Source of the DNA: an uncultured Phascolarctobacterium sp.
GTDB taxonomy: Bacteria > Bacillota > Negativicutes > Acidaminococcales > Acidaminococcaceae
Length of the DNA: 13,088 bases
NCBI GenBank assembly: GCA_937906915.1
Contig: CALCUU010000110.1
Span: forward strand, 1-13,088
Direction: 5' to 3'
Within the stretch, counting starts at the first letter, position 1. Each line of letters starts with the position of its first letter. This document shows, piece after piece, positions 1 through 6,945 of the stretch. The notes beneath the pieces are model-generated. The model was given only the letters and a program-made list of their open reading frames with translations. It ran no database searches and was not told the origin of the DNA. Both the position numbers and the translations under genes were made by a program.

Positions 1-65
1 TGTTTGGTGGTGATAATATAAAATATAAATACGTGGTACCTCGAACAAAGGAAGGATATGTAAAA

Positions 66-401
66 ATGTTAAAAATAGAAATAAAGTTAAAGGAACAGCT
101 AGTGGAATATGAGGGAAAGTATTCACTTCAAAGTATTTATCAGACTTTAGATAAAATGTTTGGGAAATATGATTTTCGTAAAAGTATTTTGCCTGATGGT
201 ACTTTGTGTTATAGTGGCAATGGTAATAAACAAGATTATGGAGCCTTTGGGCATTTGATTATTACACTGAAAACTAAGCAGTGGTTTGTTCCGTATTTAG
301 AAAAATGGCTATGGTATAACAGCGATGATGGCTTTAACGAAAATGATTATGCTGTTGAAGACATTCTCTACTTTTACACTAAAAGGGAGAGTGTTGCTTA
401 A
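66..401 (+). CDS. Small hypothetical protein, putative partner (antitoxin?) of the VapD-like protein
   Basis: This encodes a 111-residue soluble protein that I do not recognise as a named family. The ATG at 66 is chosen because AAAGGAAGGA (48-56 region) lies about 9 bases upstream; a GTG at 33 in the same frame has no such site. The protein starts with a beta-like stretch (MLKIEIKLKEQL), then an amphipathic helix (about residues 21-34, SIYQTLDKMFGKY), a Gly/Asn-rich turn (YSGNGNKQDYGAFG), and an aromatic, acidic C-terminal part (WFVPYLEKWLWYNSDDG to ILYFYTK). There is no signal peptide or membrane segment. Its stop codon overlaps the next start (TAATG), so the two genes are probably translationally coupled. 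Position and size suggest the cognate antitoxin or partner of the VapD-like protein, as VapX is for VapD in Haemophilus; this is inference. Base composition is AT-rich compared with the genes after 889. Confidence 0.8.
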   Translation: MLKIEIKLKEQLVEYEGKYSLQSIYQTLDKMFGKYDFRKSILPDGTLCYSGNGNKQDYGAFGHLIITLKTKQWFVPYLEKWLWYNSDDGFNENDYAVEDILYFYTKRESVA

Positions 402-730
402 TGAGTCCATACGAACCTAAAAGATATAAGGCACTGTATTTTGACATTCGCATTAAAGATTTAGAACAGTACTATTCCTTGAAAAATCCTAAAGGGGCAT
501 ATAGAAAAATTAAGAACTTTTTTATTGATAATAGATTTTCTCATGAGCAATATTCTGGATATCATACACTTTATAGAACAACGGATTTAGAAATATTTGA
601 AGTGATTGGTAAAATGAACGCTGTATTTCCTTGGTTAAAATTTTGTGTCAATCATTTTGAAGTAACGAACATAGGAGAAAATCACGATTTGATGGCTCTA
701 TTAGTTGGTGATGAACAATTTGATATTTAA
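401..730 (+). CDS. VapD-family (Cas2-fold) protein, putative endoribonuclease toxin
   Basis: This encodes a 109-residue protein, slightly longer than the roughly 93-95 residues of classical VapD. Family-like features in order are a first beta strand ending in an acidic residue (ALYFDIRIKD, Asp15), a helix with AY at residues 33-34, a strand-turn SGYHTLYRT (52-60), a helix around EVIGKM (67-72), and a PWL-CV-HFEV block (77-88). This mirrors the WF-SVRDIRAF-VE block of VapD. H. pylori VapD is a purine-specific mRNA interferase built on a Cas2-like ferredoxin fold, with an early Asp important for activity; Asp15 here sits in the equivalent strand. The start overlaps the previous stop, and the hairpin at 737-764 closes the pair. 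An RNase toxin role is inferred from family resemblance and gene pairing. The resemblance is by eye, and a distinct Cas2-like subfamily is possible. Confidence 0.62.
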   Translation: MSPYEPKRYKALYFDIRIKDLEQYYSLKNPKGAYRKIKNFFIDNRFSHEQYSGYHTLYRTTDLEIFEVIGKMNAVFPWLKFCVNHFEVTNIGENHDLMALLVGDEQFDI

Positions 731-736
731 TTGTCT

Positions 737-764
737 AAAGGCTCCCTCGTATGAGGGAGCCTTT
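737..764 (+). terminator. Perfect 12-bp hairpin after the VapD-like gene
   Basis: AAAGGCTCCCTC (737-748) pairs perfectly with 753-764 across a GTAT loop, seven bases after the stop codon. The tail (GCTTATACTAT) lacks a clean T-run, so this is a strong stem with a weak tail. It may terminate transcription or protect the 3' end of the mRNA. Confidence 0.7.
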
Positions 765-791
765 GCTTATACTATCAACCCCTTCCCTATA

Positions 792-820
792 TTGACACTA
801 TATACCTTATATGGTACAAT
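792..820 (+). promoter_or_regulatory. Sigma-A promoter P1 of carD
   Basis: TTGACA (792-797), a 17-base spacer and TACAAT (815-820) give a near-consensus housekeeping promoter. It is the first of two tandem promoters with identical hexamers ahead of carD. Confidence 0.75.
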
Positions 821-827
821 ACACAAT

Positions 828-857
828 TTGACAATTCTCCTAGACGAGTGGTACAAT
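828..857 (+). promoter_or_regulatory. Sigma-A promoter P2 of carD
   Basis: TTGACA (828-833), an 18-base spacer and TACAAT (852-857). It lies 36-37 bases downstream of P1, and both -10 elements sit in the same 9-mer TGGTACAAT. A transcript from here would have a leader of about 25 bases before the AGGAGGA ribosome site (876-882). Confidence 0.75.
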
Positions 858-888
858 GTAAGAGTAAAAATGTTTAGGAGGAACCCCT

Positions 889-1371
889 ATGTTTGCAACC
901 GGAGACCGTGTGGTTTATCCGCTGCACGGAGGCGCAATTATTAAAGAGATTGAACAGCGCGAGCAAGGTGGCGTGCTGGTAGATTATTTTATTTTGCAAA
1001 TGCTCTTTGAAAATATGACTGTGTCCATTCCTGTAGAAAATGCAGCTAGGTTAGGTTTGCGTGACGTTGTGCCGGTAGAAAAGCTGGACGAGGTTGCTGC
1101 TGTGCTCCGCGAAGTTCCTGATGTGCAAAGCGTTAAGAGTATTTCTTGGAATAGACGCTTCCAAGTTTATATGGAAAAGATTAAGAGTGGCTGCATTTTG
1201 GAAGTAGCCAAAGTGTTTAAAATTTTAGTTGTTTTAGAACAGGATAAGAAGATTTCTGTTGGCGAACGCAGATTATTACATAACGCTAAACAAATTTTGC
1301 AAAGCGAAATTATGCTGGTAAAAGATATTGATGCTGAACAAGCTGAGGCTTGGTTGAAAGAGTGTTGTTAA
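889..1371 (+). CDS. carD: CarD/CdnL-family RNA polymerase-binding transcription regulator
   Basis: This 160-residue protein has the length and layout of CarD/CdnL. The N-terminal RNAP-interacting (Tudor-like) domain, about residues 1-60, opens with FATGDRVVYPLHGGAII and includes the VDYFILQMLFENMTVSIPV strand block. The helical DNA-binding domain (about 65-160) has Trp87 in SISWNRRF, matching the tryptophan that wedges at the upstream edge of the -10 bubble and stabilises open complexes. It also has the GERRLLHNAKQIL-SE motif typical of the family. The ATG at 889 has AGGAGGA six bases upstream. Two tandem sigma-A promoters precede it and a hairpin overlaps its 3' end, so it is probably a single-gene unit. 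CarD next to the PIN-TRAM/ispD/ispF cluster is a familiar arrangement in clostridia-like genomes. CarD could act on its own promoters, but nothing in the sequence shows this. Confidence 0.93.
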   Translation: MFATGDRVVYPLHGGAIIKEIEQREQGGVLVDYFILQMLFENMTVSIPVENAARLGLRDVVPVEKLDEVAAVLREVPDVQSVKSISWNRRFQVYMEKIKSGCILEVAKVFKILVVLEQDKKISVGERRLLHNAKQILQSEIMLVKDIDAEQAEAWLKECC

Positions 1372-1389
1372 AAGACGGCACTCTTTTTT
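1357..1389 (+). terminator. Rho-independent terminator overlapping the end of carD
   Basis: AAAGAGTG (1357-1364, inside the last carD codons) pairs with CACTCTTT (1379-1386) across a 14-base loop, and the T-run continues to 1389. The stem is short and the loop long, so efficiency may be partial. Confidence 0.6.
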
Positions 1390-1442
1390 CAATTTATTTA
1401 CAGTTTTACTGTGTATACATCAAGTTTCTGGGACTTTTTGGC

Positions 1443-1471
1443 TTGTATTTTGTTGCAATAAACGCTATCAT
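1443..1471 (+). promoter_or_regulatory. Probable sigma-A promoter of the PIN-TRAM/ispDF genes
   Basis: TTGTAT (1443-1448), a 17-base spacer and TATCAT (1466-1471) form the best promoter in the 162-base gap after carD. The predicted start falls near 1478, giving a leader of about 55 bases. The rest of the gap holds a small inverted repeat, ACAGT-TTT-ACTGT (1400-1412), of unknown meaning. Confidence 0.5.
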
Positions 1472-1477
1472 ATAAAC

Positions 1478-1507
1478 TAGGTGGACTATTAGGATTTTTA
1501 CCATCTA
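1478..1507 (+). other. Possible 5' leader stem-loop ahead of the PIN-TRAM gene
   Basis: TAGGTGG (1478-1484) can pair with CCATCTA (1501-1507), seven pairs including one G-U, across a 16-base loop. It starts at the predicted transcription start and ends 12 bases before the AAAGGAGG ribosome site (1519-1526). It may be a 5' stabilising hairpin; the stem is short enough to be chance. Confidence 0.3.
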
Positions 1508-1533
1508 AATTTTTAAGGAAAGGAGGAAAACCA

Positions 1534-2706
1534 ATGATTAGAAAAATTTATAGCCTTATTATCGTATTCGTTTTTGCTATTACCGGACTCATAATTTTTG
1601 ATTACTATTGCCCGTATATTTCTGAATGCTTTGGCTATGATTTAGAAGGACATGGTTTGTTTGGCATTGCCATGGCTAACATTGTTTCCGGGACCATTGG
1701 TCTCGTTGTCTTTGGTGGCTTTGGTATGGCAGTGGCGCCTTCCATTACTAATTTTATCTTGAGCTATTCTGAACGCTTGGCAATTACCTTGTCTCGCATT
1801 CCTACCAGCGATATTTTGGTAATGGTTTTGGGTATTGGCTTGGGTTTGATTATCGCTAACCTTATCGGCAGTCCCTTTGCTCATTTGCCCATCATCGGTC
1901 CCTATGTACCTATTATTTTCAGCTTAATCTTATCCGTTGTAGGTGCGAAGGTTGCTTTGCGCAAGCATACGGATATTACTGATTTCTTTGCCCGCATGCG
2001 TGGCGCAAACAATAATATTCCTGCTCCCCCGCCTGAAGCTCCCAAGGCACAGGTTATGGAAAAGGATATTAAAGCTGGTCCCTTGGGTGACCGTTTGTAC
2101 AGTAATAATAAGCTGCTTGATACCAGCGTTATCATTGATGGACGTGTTATGGATATTATGGCGGCAGGCTTCCTTGACGGTAAGGTTGTAGTGCCTAACT
2201 TCGTACTGGAAGAGCTGCAAAAGCTGTCCGATTCATCTGACAATCTGAAACGTGCCAAAGGACGTCGTGGTCTTGACTTAGTGCAGGATTTACAGCACAG
2301 CTACGGCAAACAGGTTTTGATTGTGGATTACGATTTTGACGATTTGGGCGATGTGGATAGCAAGCTTATCCGCCTTGCTAAGCAAACAGATTCTTCCATT
2401 ATGACCAACGATTTTAACTTGAACAAGGTTGCTGAAATTCAAGGCATTAAGGTTCTGAACATCAACGAGCTTGCCAATGCTATTAAGCCCGTAGTTGTTT
2501 CCGGTGAGGAAATGAGCGTGTACCTTGTTAAAGAAGGTAAGGAGCCTGGTCAAGCTGTTGCTTATCTTGACGACGGCACCATGATTGTTGTAGAAAATGG
2601 TAGACGTTATGTAGGCACTAGCATTGAGGTTATCGTAACCTCTGTTTTACAAACTGCTGCCGGCAGAATGATTTTTGCCCGCGCTAACCACAGCAGTAAA
2701 AATTAG
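1534..2706 (+). CDS. yacL: Membrane-anchored PIN-TRAM domain protein (YacL family)
   Basis: This 390-residue protein has the YacL layout. The N-terminal part holds about four membrane segments (near residues 4-24, 43-66, 93-113, 122-142). A Pro-rich linker (about 160-172) follows, then a cytoplasmic PIN nuclease domain (about 194-310) and a C-terminal TRAM-like beta domain (about 325-385). PIN acidic residues are visible as Asp196 in LLDTSVIIDGR, Glu226/Glu227 in FVLEELQ, Asp273/Asp275 in GDVDSKLIRLA and Asp293 in MTNDFNL, so the metal site looks intact. The family is predicted to be an RNase, but its substrate is not established as far as I know. The ATG has AAAGGAGG eight bases upstream. 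It lies directly before ispD, as in B. subtilis. In other Bacillota radA/disA precede this gene; here carD does, preceded by the VapD-like pair. Confidence 0.9.
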   Translation: MIRKIYSLIIVFVFAITGLIIFDYYCPYISECFGYDLEGHGLFGIAMANIVSGTIGLVVFGGFGMAVAPSITNFILSYSERLAITLSRIPTSDILVMVLGIGLGLIIANLIGSPFAHLPIIGPYVPIIFSLILSVVGAKVALRKHTDITDFFARMRGANNNIPAPPPEAPKAQVMEKDIKAGPLGDRLYSNNKLLDTSVIIDGRVMDIMAAGFLDGKVVVPNFVLEELQKLSDSSDNLKRAKGRRGLDLVQDLQHSYGKQVLIVDYDFDDLGDVDSKLIRLAKQTDSSIMTNDFNLNKVAEIQGIKVLNINELANAIKPVVVSGEEMSVYLVKEGKEPGQAVAYLDDGTMIVVENGRRYVGTSIEVIVTSVLQTAAGRMIFARANHSSKN

Positions 2707-2721
2707 TGGAGGGCTTTAGGC

Positions 2722-3435
2722 TTGGATAATTTAATTGCTGTAATTCCTGCGGCTGGCGCAGGTAAGCGTTTAGGATTAGGAATAAATAAAGCTTTCGCAA
2801 AAATAAACAGTGTACCGCTTCTGGTACACTGTTTAACTATGCTTTCTAGAACTAAGCTTATTACAAGGGCTATTGTGGTGCTTGCTCCCGATGAGGTGGA
2901 GGAGGGCTACCAGCTTTTGGCAAGCTACAAGGAAAAGCATTTTGCTGACCTGCCCTTTGTAGTTGTTGCTGGAGGCAAGGAGCGTCAAGACTCCGTTGCT
3001 AATGCACTGGCGGCGATAACCGAAAGTGAAGGTTACGTTGCTGTTCATGACGGGGCGCGTCCCTTTGCAGGCAAGGAGGTTTTTGTAAGAACCTTAGAGG
3101 CTGCCAAGGAGCACGGGGCTGCCATTGCTGCTGTACCCGTTAAGGATACCATTAAGGTTGTAGATGCTAGCGGAACGGTTACTGCTACGCCCGTACGCAG
3201 CACCTTGTATGCAGTGCAGACACCGCAAATTTTTGAAGTGAACCTTTTGAAGCAGGCTTACGCAAATTTAGCGCAGCATCCTGCGCAGGTTACAGATGAT
3301 GCTTCCGTAGTAGAGCTTTTGGGGCACAAGGTTGTTGTTGCCCTTGGACGCTACGAGAACATAAAAATTACTACGCCGGAGGATTTACTCTTTGCAGAAA
3401 ATTTACTGGCGCAGCAGGAGAAAACTAATGGATAA
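2722..3435 (+). CDS. ispD: 2-C-methyl-D-erythritol 4-phosphate cytidylyltransferase
   Basis: IspD transfers CMP from CTP to MEP in the third step of the non-mevalonate isoprenoid pathway, in the cytoplasm. The 237-residue length is normal. Visible motifs are the CTP-binding loop PAAGAGKRLG (9-18), Lys23 in NKAF, GGKERQDSV (84-92), HDGARPF (109-115), VKDTIK (140-145), TDDAS (191-195) and the C-terminal Lys215 in NIKITTPEDL. The start is TTG at 2722, supported by GGAGGG (2708-2713) eight bases upstream and by the motif register, since no ATG fits. The gap to the PIN-TRAM gene is 15 bases, and the end overlaps ispF by 8 bases, so these genes are cotranscribed. A perfect 13-bp inverted repeat lies within codons for residues 28-38. 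Confidence 0.95.
   Translation: MDNLIAVIPAAGAGKRLGLGINKAFAKINSVPLLVHCLTMLSRTKLITRAIVVLAPDEVEEGYQLLASYKEKHFADLPFVVVAGGKERQDSVANALAAITESEGYVAVHDGARPFAGKEVFVRTLEAAKEHGAAIAAVPVKDTIKVVDASGTVTATPVRSTLYAVQTPQIFEVNLLKQAYANLAQHPAQVTDDASVVELLGHKVVVALGRYENIKITTPEDLLFAENLLAQQEKTNG
2804..2835. repeat. Perfect 13-bp inverted repeat inside ispD
   Basis: TAAACAGTGTACC (2804-2816) and its exact reverse complement (2823-2835) flank a 6-base loop GCTTCT. In the mRNA it would form a stable hairpin about 80 bases after the ispD start. Read on the minus strand, the stem is followed directly by TTTTT, like an intrinsic terminator facing antisense transcription. The + strand side has no T-run. It lies in codons that still match IspD (a PLLVH block), so it is not an insertion. 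Confidence 0.75.
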
Positions 3436-3925
3436 GATTATGAAGATGCCCCAGTTTAGAGTGGGCACAGGCTACGACGTACATAAGCTGGTACCTGACC
3501 GCAAGCTTATTTTGTGCGGGGTAGAGGTTCCCTACGAGTTAGGGCTGTTAGGACATAGTGATGCTGACGTGGCACTGCACGCTTTGAGTGATGCGCTCCT
3601 AGGTGCGGCGGCGCTTGGCGATATTGGCAAGCATTTTCCTGATACAGATGAACGCTTCAAAGGTGCAGATAGCGCTAAGCTTTTGGAGCACGTTGTGCAT
3701 CTTGTAGAGGAAAAAGGCTGGCAGGTTAATAATGTGGATGTAACAATAATTGCGCAAAAGCCTAAGCTGGCAAGCTACATTCCGGCAATGCGTGCCAGAG
3801 TGGCGCAGGTACTTAAAATTGACGAGGATTGCGTCAACGTGAAGGCTACCACTACGGAAAAGCTTGGCTTTACCGGACGTGGTGAAGGCATTGCGGCAGA
3901 AGCAATTGCAAGCTTGGTGAAATGA
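3428..3925 (+). CDS. ispF: 2-C-methyl-D-erythritol 2,4-cyclodiphosphate synthase
   Basis: IspF cyclises CDP-ME 2-phosphate to MEcPP with release of CMP, two steps after IspD in the MEP pathway. The 165-residue product is a few residues longer than the usual 157-160. Metal ligands are visible as Asp17 and His19 (GYDVHKL) and His51 (ALHALSDALLGA). GHSDAD (42-47), DIGKHFPDTD and the C-terminal TTTEKLGFTGRGEGIAAEA are all typical. The ATG at 3428 is chosen because AGGAG (3416-3420) sits seven bases upstream; in-frame ATGs at 3440 and 3446 are alternatives that would trim the extra N-terminus. The 8-base overlap with ispD implies coupled translation. There is no clear terminator after it, so some read-through into gltX is likely. 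Confidence 0.95.
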   Translation: MDKIMKMPQFRVGTGYDVHKLVPDRKLILCGVEVPYELGLLGHSDADVALHALSDALLGAAALGDIGKHFPDTDERFKGADSAKLLEHVVHLVEEKGWQVNNVDVTIIAQKPKLASYIPAMRARVAQVLKIDEDCVNVKATTTEKLGFTGRGEGIAAEAIASLVK

Positions 3926-3935
3926 GCATTGTTGT

Positions 3936-3964
3936 TTGAATAAATGTGCTAAACGTAGTATAAT
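3936..3964 (+). promoter_or_regulatory. Sigma-A promoter of the gltX operon
   Basis: TTGAAT (3936-3941), a 17-base spacer and a perfect TATAAT (3959-3964). The predicted start near 3971 leaves a leader of only about 47 bases before gltX, too short for a T-box or other complex riboswitch. Confidence 0.75.
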
Positions 3965-4017
3965 ATTATGATGACATTTTTAGTTAAAAACCAATAGATT
4001 TTTTGGAGGGATATTAT

Positions 4018-5490
4018 ATGTCTAATGAAGTAAGAGTAAGATTTGCGCCCAGCCCCACTGGCCCGTTCCATATTGGCGGTGCACGCTCCGCGCTGTTCAA
4101 CTGGCTTTTGGCTCGCAAAACCGGTGGTAAATTAATTTTGAGAATTGAAGATACCGACTTGGAACGTTCCAGCCGTGAATCTGAAGAAAATATCAAGGCA
4201 GCTTTGAAATGGCTTGGTATGGATTGGGACGAAGGCATTGATGTTGGCGGTCCTTATGGCCCCTACCGTCAAACTGAACGTCTTGACCTGTACAAAAAAT
4301 ACACTGAACAACTTCTTGCTGAAGGCAAAGCATACTACTGCTACTGCACTGACGAAGAACTGGAAGAAGAACGCCAAGCGTTGATTAAAGAAGGCAAAAT
4401 GCCTCGCTACATGGGCAAATGCCGTGACCTGACTCCGGAACAAATCGCTGCTTACGAAGCAGAAGGCCGTAAACCGACCGTTCGCTTCCGTGTTCCCGCT
4501 GACCAACAAATTTTGGTACGCGACCTTGTTCGTGGCGACGTTGTATTTGATTCCAACGGTATCGGCGATTTCGTAATCGTAAAATCCGACGGTATCCCCA
4601 CTTACAACTACGCTGTTGTAATTGACGATGCTTCTATGAAAATCAGCCACGTTATCCGTGCGGAAGAACATCTTTCCAACACTCCGCGCCAATGCCTGAT
4701 TTATGATGCACTGGGCTTTGAAAAACCGGTATTTGGTCACATCTCCCTTATCTTGGGCAAAGACCACACCAAAATGTCCAAACGTCACGGTGCAACCTCT
4801 GTTGACCAATATCGTCAACTGGGCTACCTGCCTGCTGGTATTGACAACTTCCTGGCTCTCTTGGGTTGGGCTCCTAGCAGCGAACAAGAAATCTTCACCA
4901 TCGAAGAACTTATCCAAGAATTCTCCATGGAACGCGTTGCTAAAAACCCGGCAGTTTTCGATATCGACAAACTGAACTGGATTAACCAACAATACATGCG
5001 TCAACTGGATGTAGAAGCATTCTTTGAAATCGCTAAACCTCATATGATTGAAGCTGGTTATATGACCGGCGAAGAAGAAGGCGAAAAACTGGCTTGGCTG
5101 AAAAAAGTTGTTGCAACTGCTAAAGACCACGTTGCCTTCGGCGCACAAATCCCTGCTTGCGTAGAAATGTACTTCAACGACGAATTCGATTTTGAAAACG
5201 AAGAAGCTGCTGAAGTTTTGAAAGCAGAAACCGTACCTACTGTAATCGGTATGCTTTTAGAAGAACTGCCCAAACTGGAAGTGCTTGACGGCGCTGCAGT
5301 AAAAGGTTTGTTCAAAACCATTCAAAAAACCACCAAGCTGAAAGGCAAAGATGTATTCATGCCTATCCGCGTTGCTTTGACCGGTAACCAACATGGTCCG
5401 GAATTGGCAGAAATGGTTCCCCTGCTGGGCATTGAACGCACTGGTAAACGCGTTAAAGCAAGCCTCGCGAAAGCAGGTATCACCCTGTAA
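4018..5490 (+). CDS. gltX: Glutamyl-tRNA synthetase
   Basis: This 490-residue class I synthetase charges tRNA-Glu (in many Bacillota also tRNA-Gln, to be amidated later). The Rossmann fold opens with RFAPSPTGPFHIGGARSALFNWLLAR, the HIGH motif being H18-I-G-G21. LRIEDTDLERS and the KMSKR loop (252-256, in DHTKMSKRHG) complete the active site. The C-terminal anticodon-binding helical domains follow from about 320. A Cys108-x-Cys110 ... Cys135-x-Asp137 arrangement stands where E. coli GluRS has its zinc site, with Asp in place of the last His, so zinc binding is uncertain. The ATG at 4018 is preceded by GGAGGG (4005-4010). It is the first gene of the operon. cysE, which lies between gltX and cysS in B. 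subtilis, is absent. Codon use is strongly biased (Gln CAA, Glu GAA, mostly Lys AAA), as in a highly expressed gene. Confidence 0.97.
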   Translation: MSNEVRVRFAPSPTGPFHIGGARSALFNWLLARKTGGKLILRIEDTDLERSSRESEENIKAALKWLGMDWDEGIDVGGPYGPYRQTERLDLYKKYTEQLLAEGKAYYCYCTDEELEEERQALIKEGKMPRYMGKCRDLTPEQIAAYEAEGRKPTVRFRVPADQQILVRDLVRGDVVFDSNGIGDFVIVKSDGIPTYNYAVVIDDASMKISHVIRAEEHLSNTPRQCLIYDALGFEKPVFGHISLILGKDHTKMSKRHGATSVDQYRQLGYLPAGIDNFLALLGWAPSSEQEIFTIEELIQEFSMERVAKNPAVFDIDKLNWINQQYMRQLDVEAFFEIAKPHMIEAGYMTGEEEGEKLAWLKKVVATAKDHVAFGAQIPACVEMYFNDEFDFENEEAAEVLKAETVPTVIGMLLEELPKLEVLDGAAVKGLFKTIQKTTKLKGKDVFMPIRVALTGNQHGPELAEMVPLLGIERTGKRVKASLAKAGITL

Positions 5491-5502
5491 AGGAGAGTTT
5501 TT

Positions 5503-6945
5503 ATGGCTATTAAGGTTTATAATACTTTAACTAAACAAAAGGAAGATTTTGTACCTATTAACGAAGGCAAGGCAAATATTTATGTTTGCGGCGTTACTCC
5601 CTACAACCATCCTCACGTTGGTAACGCTCGTCCCTTCGTAACTTGGGACGTTATCCGTCGCTTCTTGGAACACGAAGGCTATGACGTAACCCACGTACAA
5701 AACTTCACCGATATCGACGATAAGATTATCAACACCGCTAACAAGGAAGGCGTGCAATGGTTTGACGTTTGCAACCGTTACATTGATTCTTACTATGAAG
5801 TAATGGACAAGCTGAATGTAAAACGCGCTCACGTTTATCCCCGCGTGTCTGAACATATCGAAGACATCATCCAAACCGTACAAACCCTTATCGATCGTGG
5901 CTATGCTTACGAAGTTGAAGGTGACGTATATTACAGCGTAGAAAAATTCGAGCATTACGGCGAACTTTCCGGTCGTAACCTTGAAGATATGATGGCTGGC
6001 GCTCGCGTTGACGTAGACGACCGCAAAAGAAATCCCATGGACTTCGCTTTGTGGAAAGCTGCTAAACCGGGTGAACCTGCTTGGCCCTGCCCTTGGGGTG
6101 AAGGCCGTCCTGGCTGGCACATCGAATGCTCTACCATGAGCATGAAATATTTGGGCGAAAGCTTCGACTTCCACGGTGGTGGCAGTGACCTTATTTTCCC
6201 CCACCACGAAAACGAAATCGCTCAATCCGAAGGCTGCACTGGTTGCCATCCCTTCGTACACTACTGGCTGCACAATGGCTTCATTACTGTTAATGAAGAA
6301 AAAATGTCTAAATCCTTGGGCAACTTCTTCATGGTAATTGATATTCTGGAACACTTTGACCCGGAAACCCTGCGTTTCTTCATCGTGTCCACCCATTATC
6401 GTAGCCCGCTGGATTTCAGCGACGAACGCTTGAAAGAAGCACAAAAGAGCCTTGCTCGTCTGCGTAACTCTCAAGAAACCCTGCGTACCTTGAGCACTAT
6501 GATGAGCGCTGGTCCTACCGAAGCAAGCTTGGCACTGCGCGAAAAACTTGCTGAAATGCGCAACGACTTCCTGGAAGCTATGCGTGACGATTTCAACACC
6601 GCTTTGGCAATCAGCTATATGTTTGCACTGGGTAAAGAAATCAATATTTATCATAAAGAAGTTACCGAAGCAGGCGCTAAACCTGACGGTAAACTTGTAG
6701 CTATGATGGGTGACCTTTTCGCAGAAATGTGCTCCATCATCGGCGTACTCGAAAATACTGCTGCTGCACCTGCTGAAGCAGGCGATAGCAAAGAAGCAGA
6801 ACTCATTGAAATGGTAATTGCTCTGCGTCAAGAAGCACGCGCTGCTAAAAACTACGCACAAGCAGACGCACTGCGTAACCAATTGACCGCTATGGGCATT
6901 ATCCTTGAAGACACCCCCCAAGGTGTTAAGTGGAAAAAACAATGA
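5503..6945 (+). CDS. cysS: Cysteinyl-tRNA synthetase
   Basis: This 480-residue class I synthetase attaches cysteine to tRNA-Cys. The HIGH-type motif is in YNHPHVGNARP (residues 34-44), and the KMSKS loop is at 267-271 (EEKMSKSLGNF). The zinc site that selects cysteine is complete: Cys29 in YVCG, Cys209 in WHIECS, His234 and Glu238 in FPHHENEIAQSEG, almost the same numbering as E. coli CysRS. The C-terminal helical and anticodon-binding region (about 340-480) is full length. The ATG is preceded by AAAGGAGA, which overlaps the gltX stop codon (gap 12 bases). The stop overlaps the mrnC start as ATGA. There is no leader before it and so no room for a T-box. Confidence 0.97.
   Translation: MAIKVYNTLTKQKEDFVPINEGKANIYVCGVTPYNHPHVGNARPFVTWDVIRRFLEHEGYDVTHVQNFTDIDDKIINTANKEGVQWFDVCNRYIDSYYEVMDKLNVKRAHVYPRVSEHIEDIIQTVQTLIDRGYAYEVEGDVYYSVEKFEHYGELSGRNLEDMMAGARVDVDDRKRNPMDFALWKAAKPGEPAWPCPWGEGRPGWHIECSTMSMKYLGESFDFHGGGSDLIFPHHENEIAQSEGCTGCHPFVHYWLHNGFITVNEEKMSKSLGNFFMVIDILEHFDPETLRFFIVSTHYRSPLDFSDERLKEAQKSLARLRNSQETLRTLSTMMSAGPTEASLALREKLAEMRNDFLEAMRDDFNTALAISYMFALGKEINIYHKEVTEAGAKPDGKLVAMMGDLFAEMCSIIGVLENTAAAPAEAGDSKEAELIEMVIALRQEARAAKNYAQADALRNQLTAMGIILEDTPQGVKWKKQ

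Noticed and set aside
33..65. GTG-initiated extension of the first gene
   Set aside because: The ATG at 66 has a well-spaced AAAGGAAGGA, while the GTG at 33 has none.
1..770. CRISPR locus, suggested by the Cas2-like fold of VapD
   Set aside because: No direct repeats with spacers and no Cas1 or effector gene; the protein reads as VapD-like and not as Cas2.
705..944. Short + strand open frame covering the hairpin and carD promoters
   Set aside because: It overlaps the VapD-like gene, the terminator, both promoters and the carD start; no ribosome site.
3965..4017. T-box riboswitch ahead of gltX/cysS
   Set aside because: The leader is about 47 bases with no specifier stem, T-box sequence or terminator, and cysS has only a 12-base gap before it.
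4132..5148. 338-codon open frame on the minus strand across gltX
   Set aside because: It shows the same register effect as over cysS. The translation is low-complexity and Phe/Val-rich, without family features.
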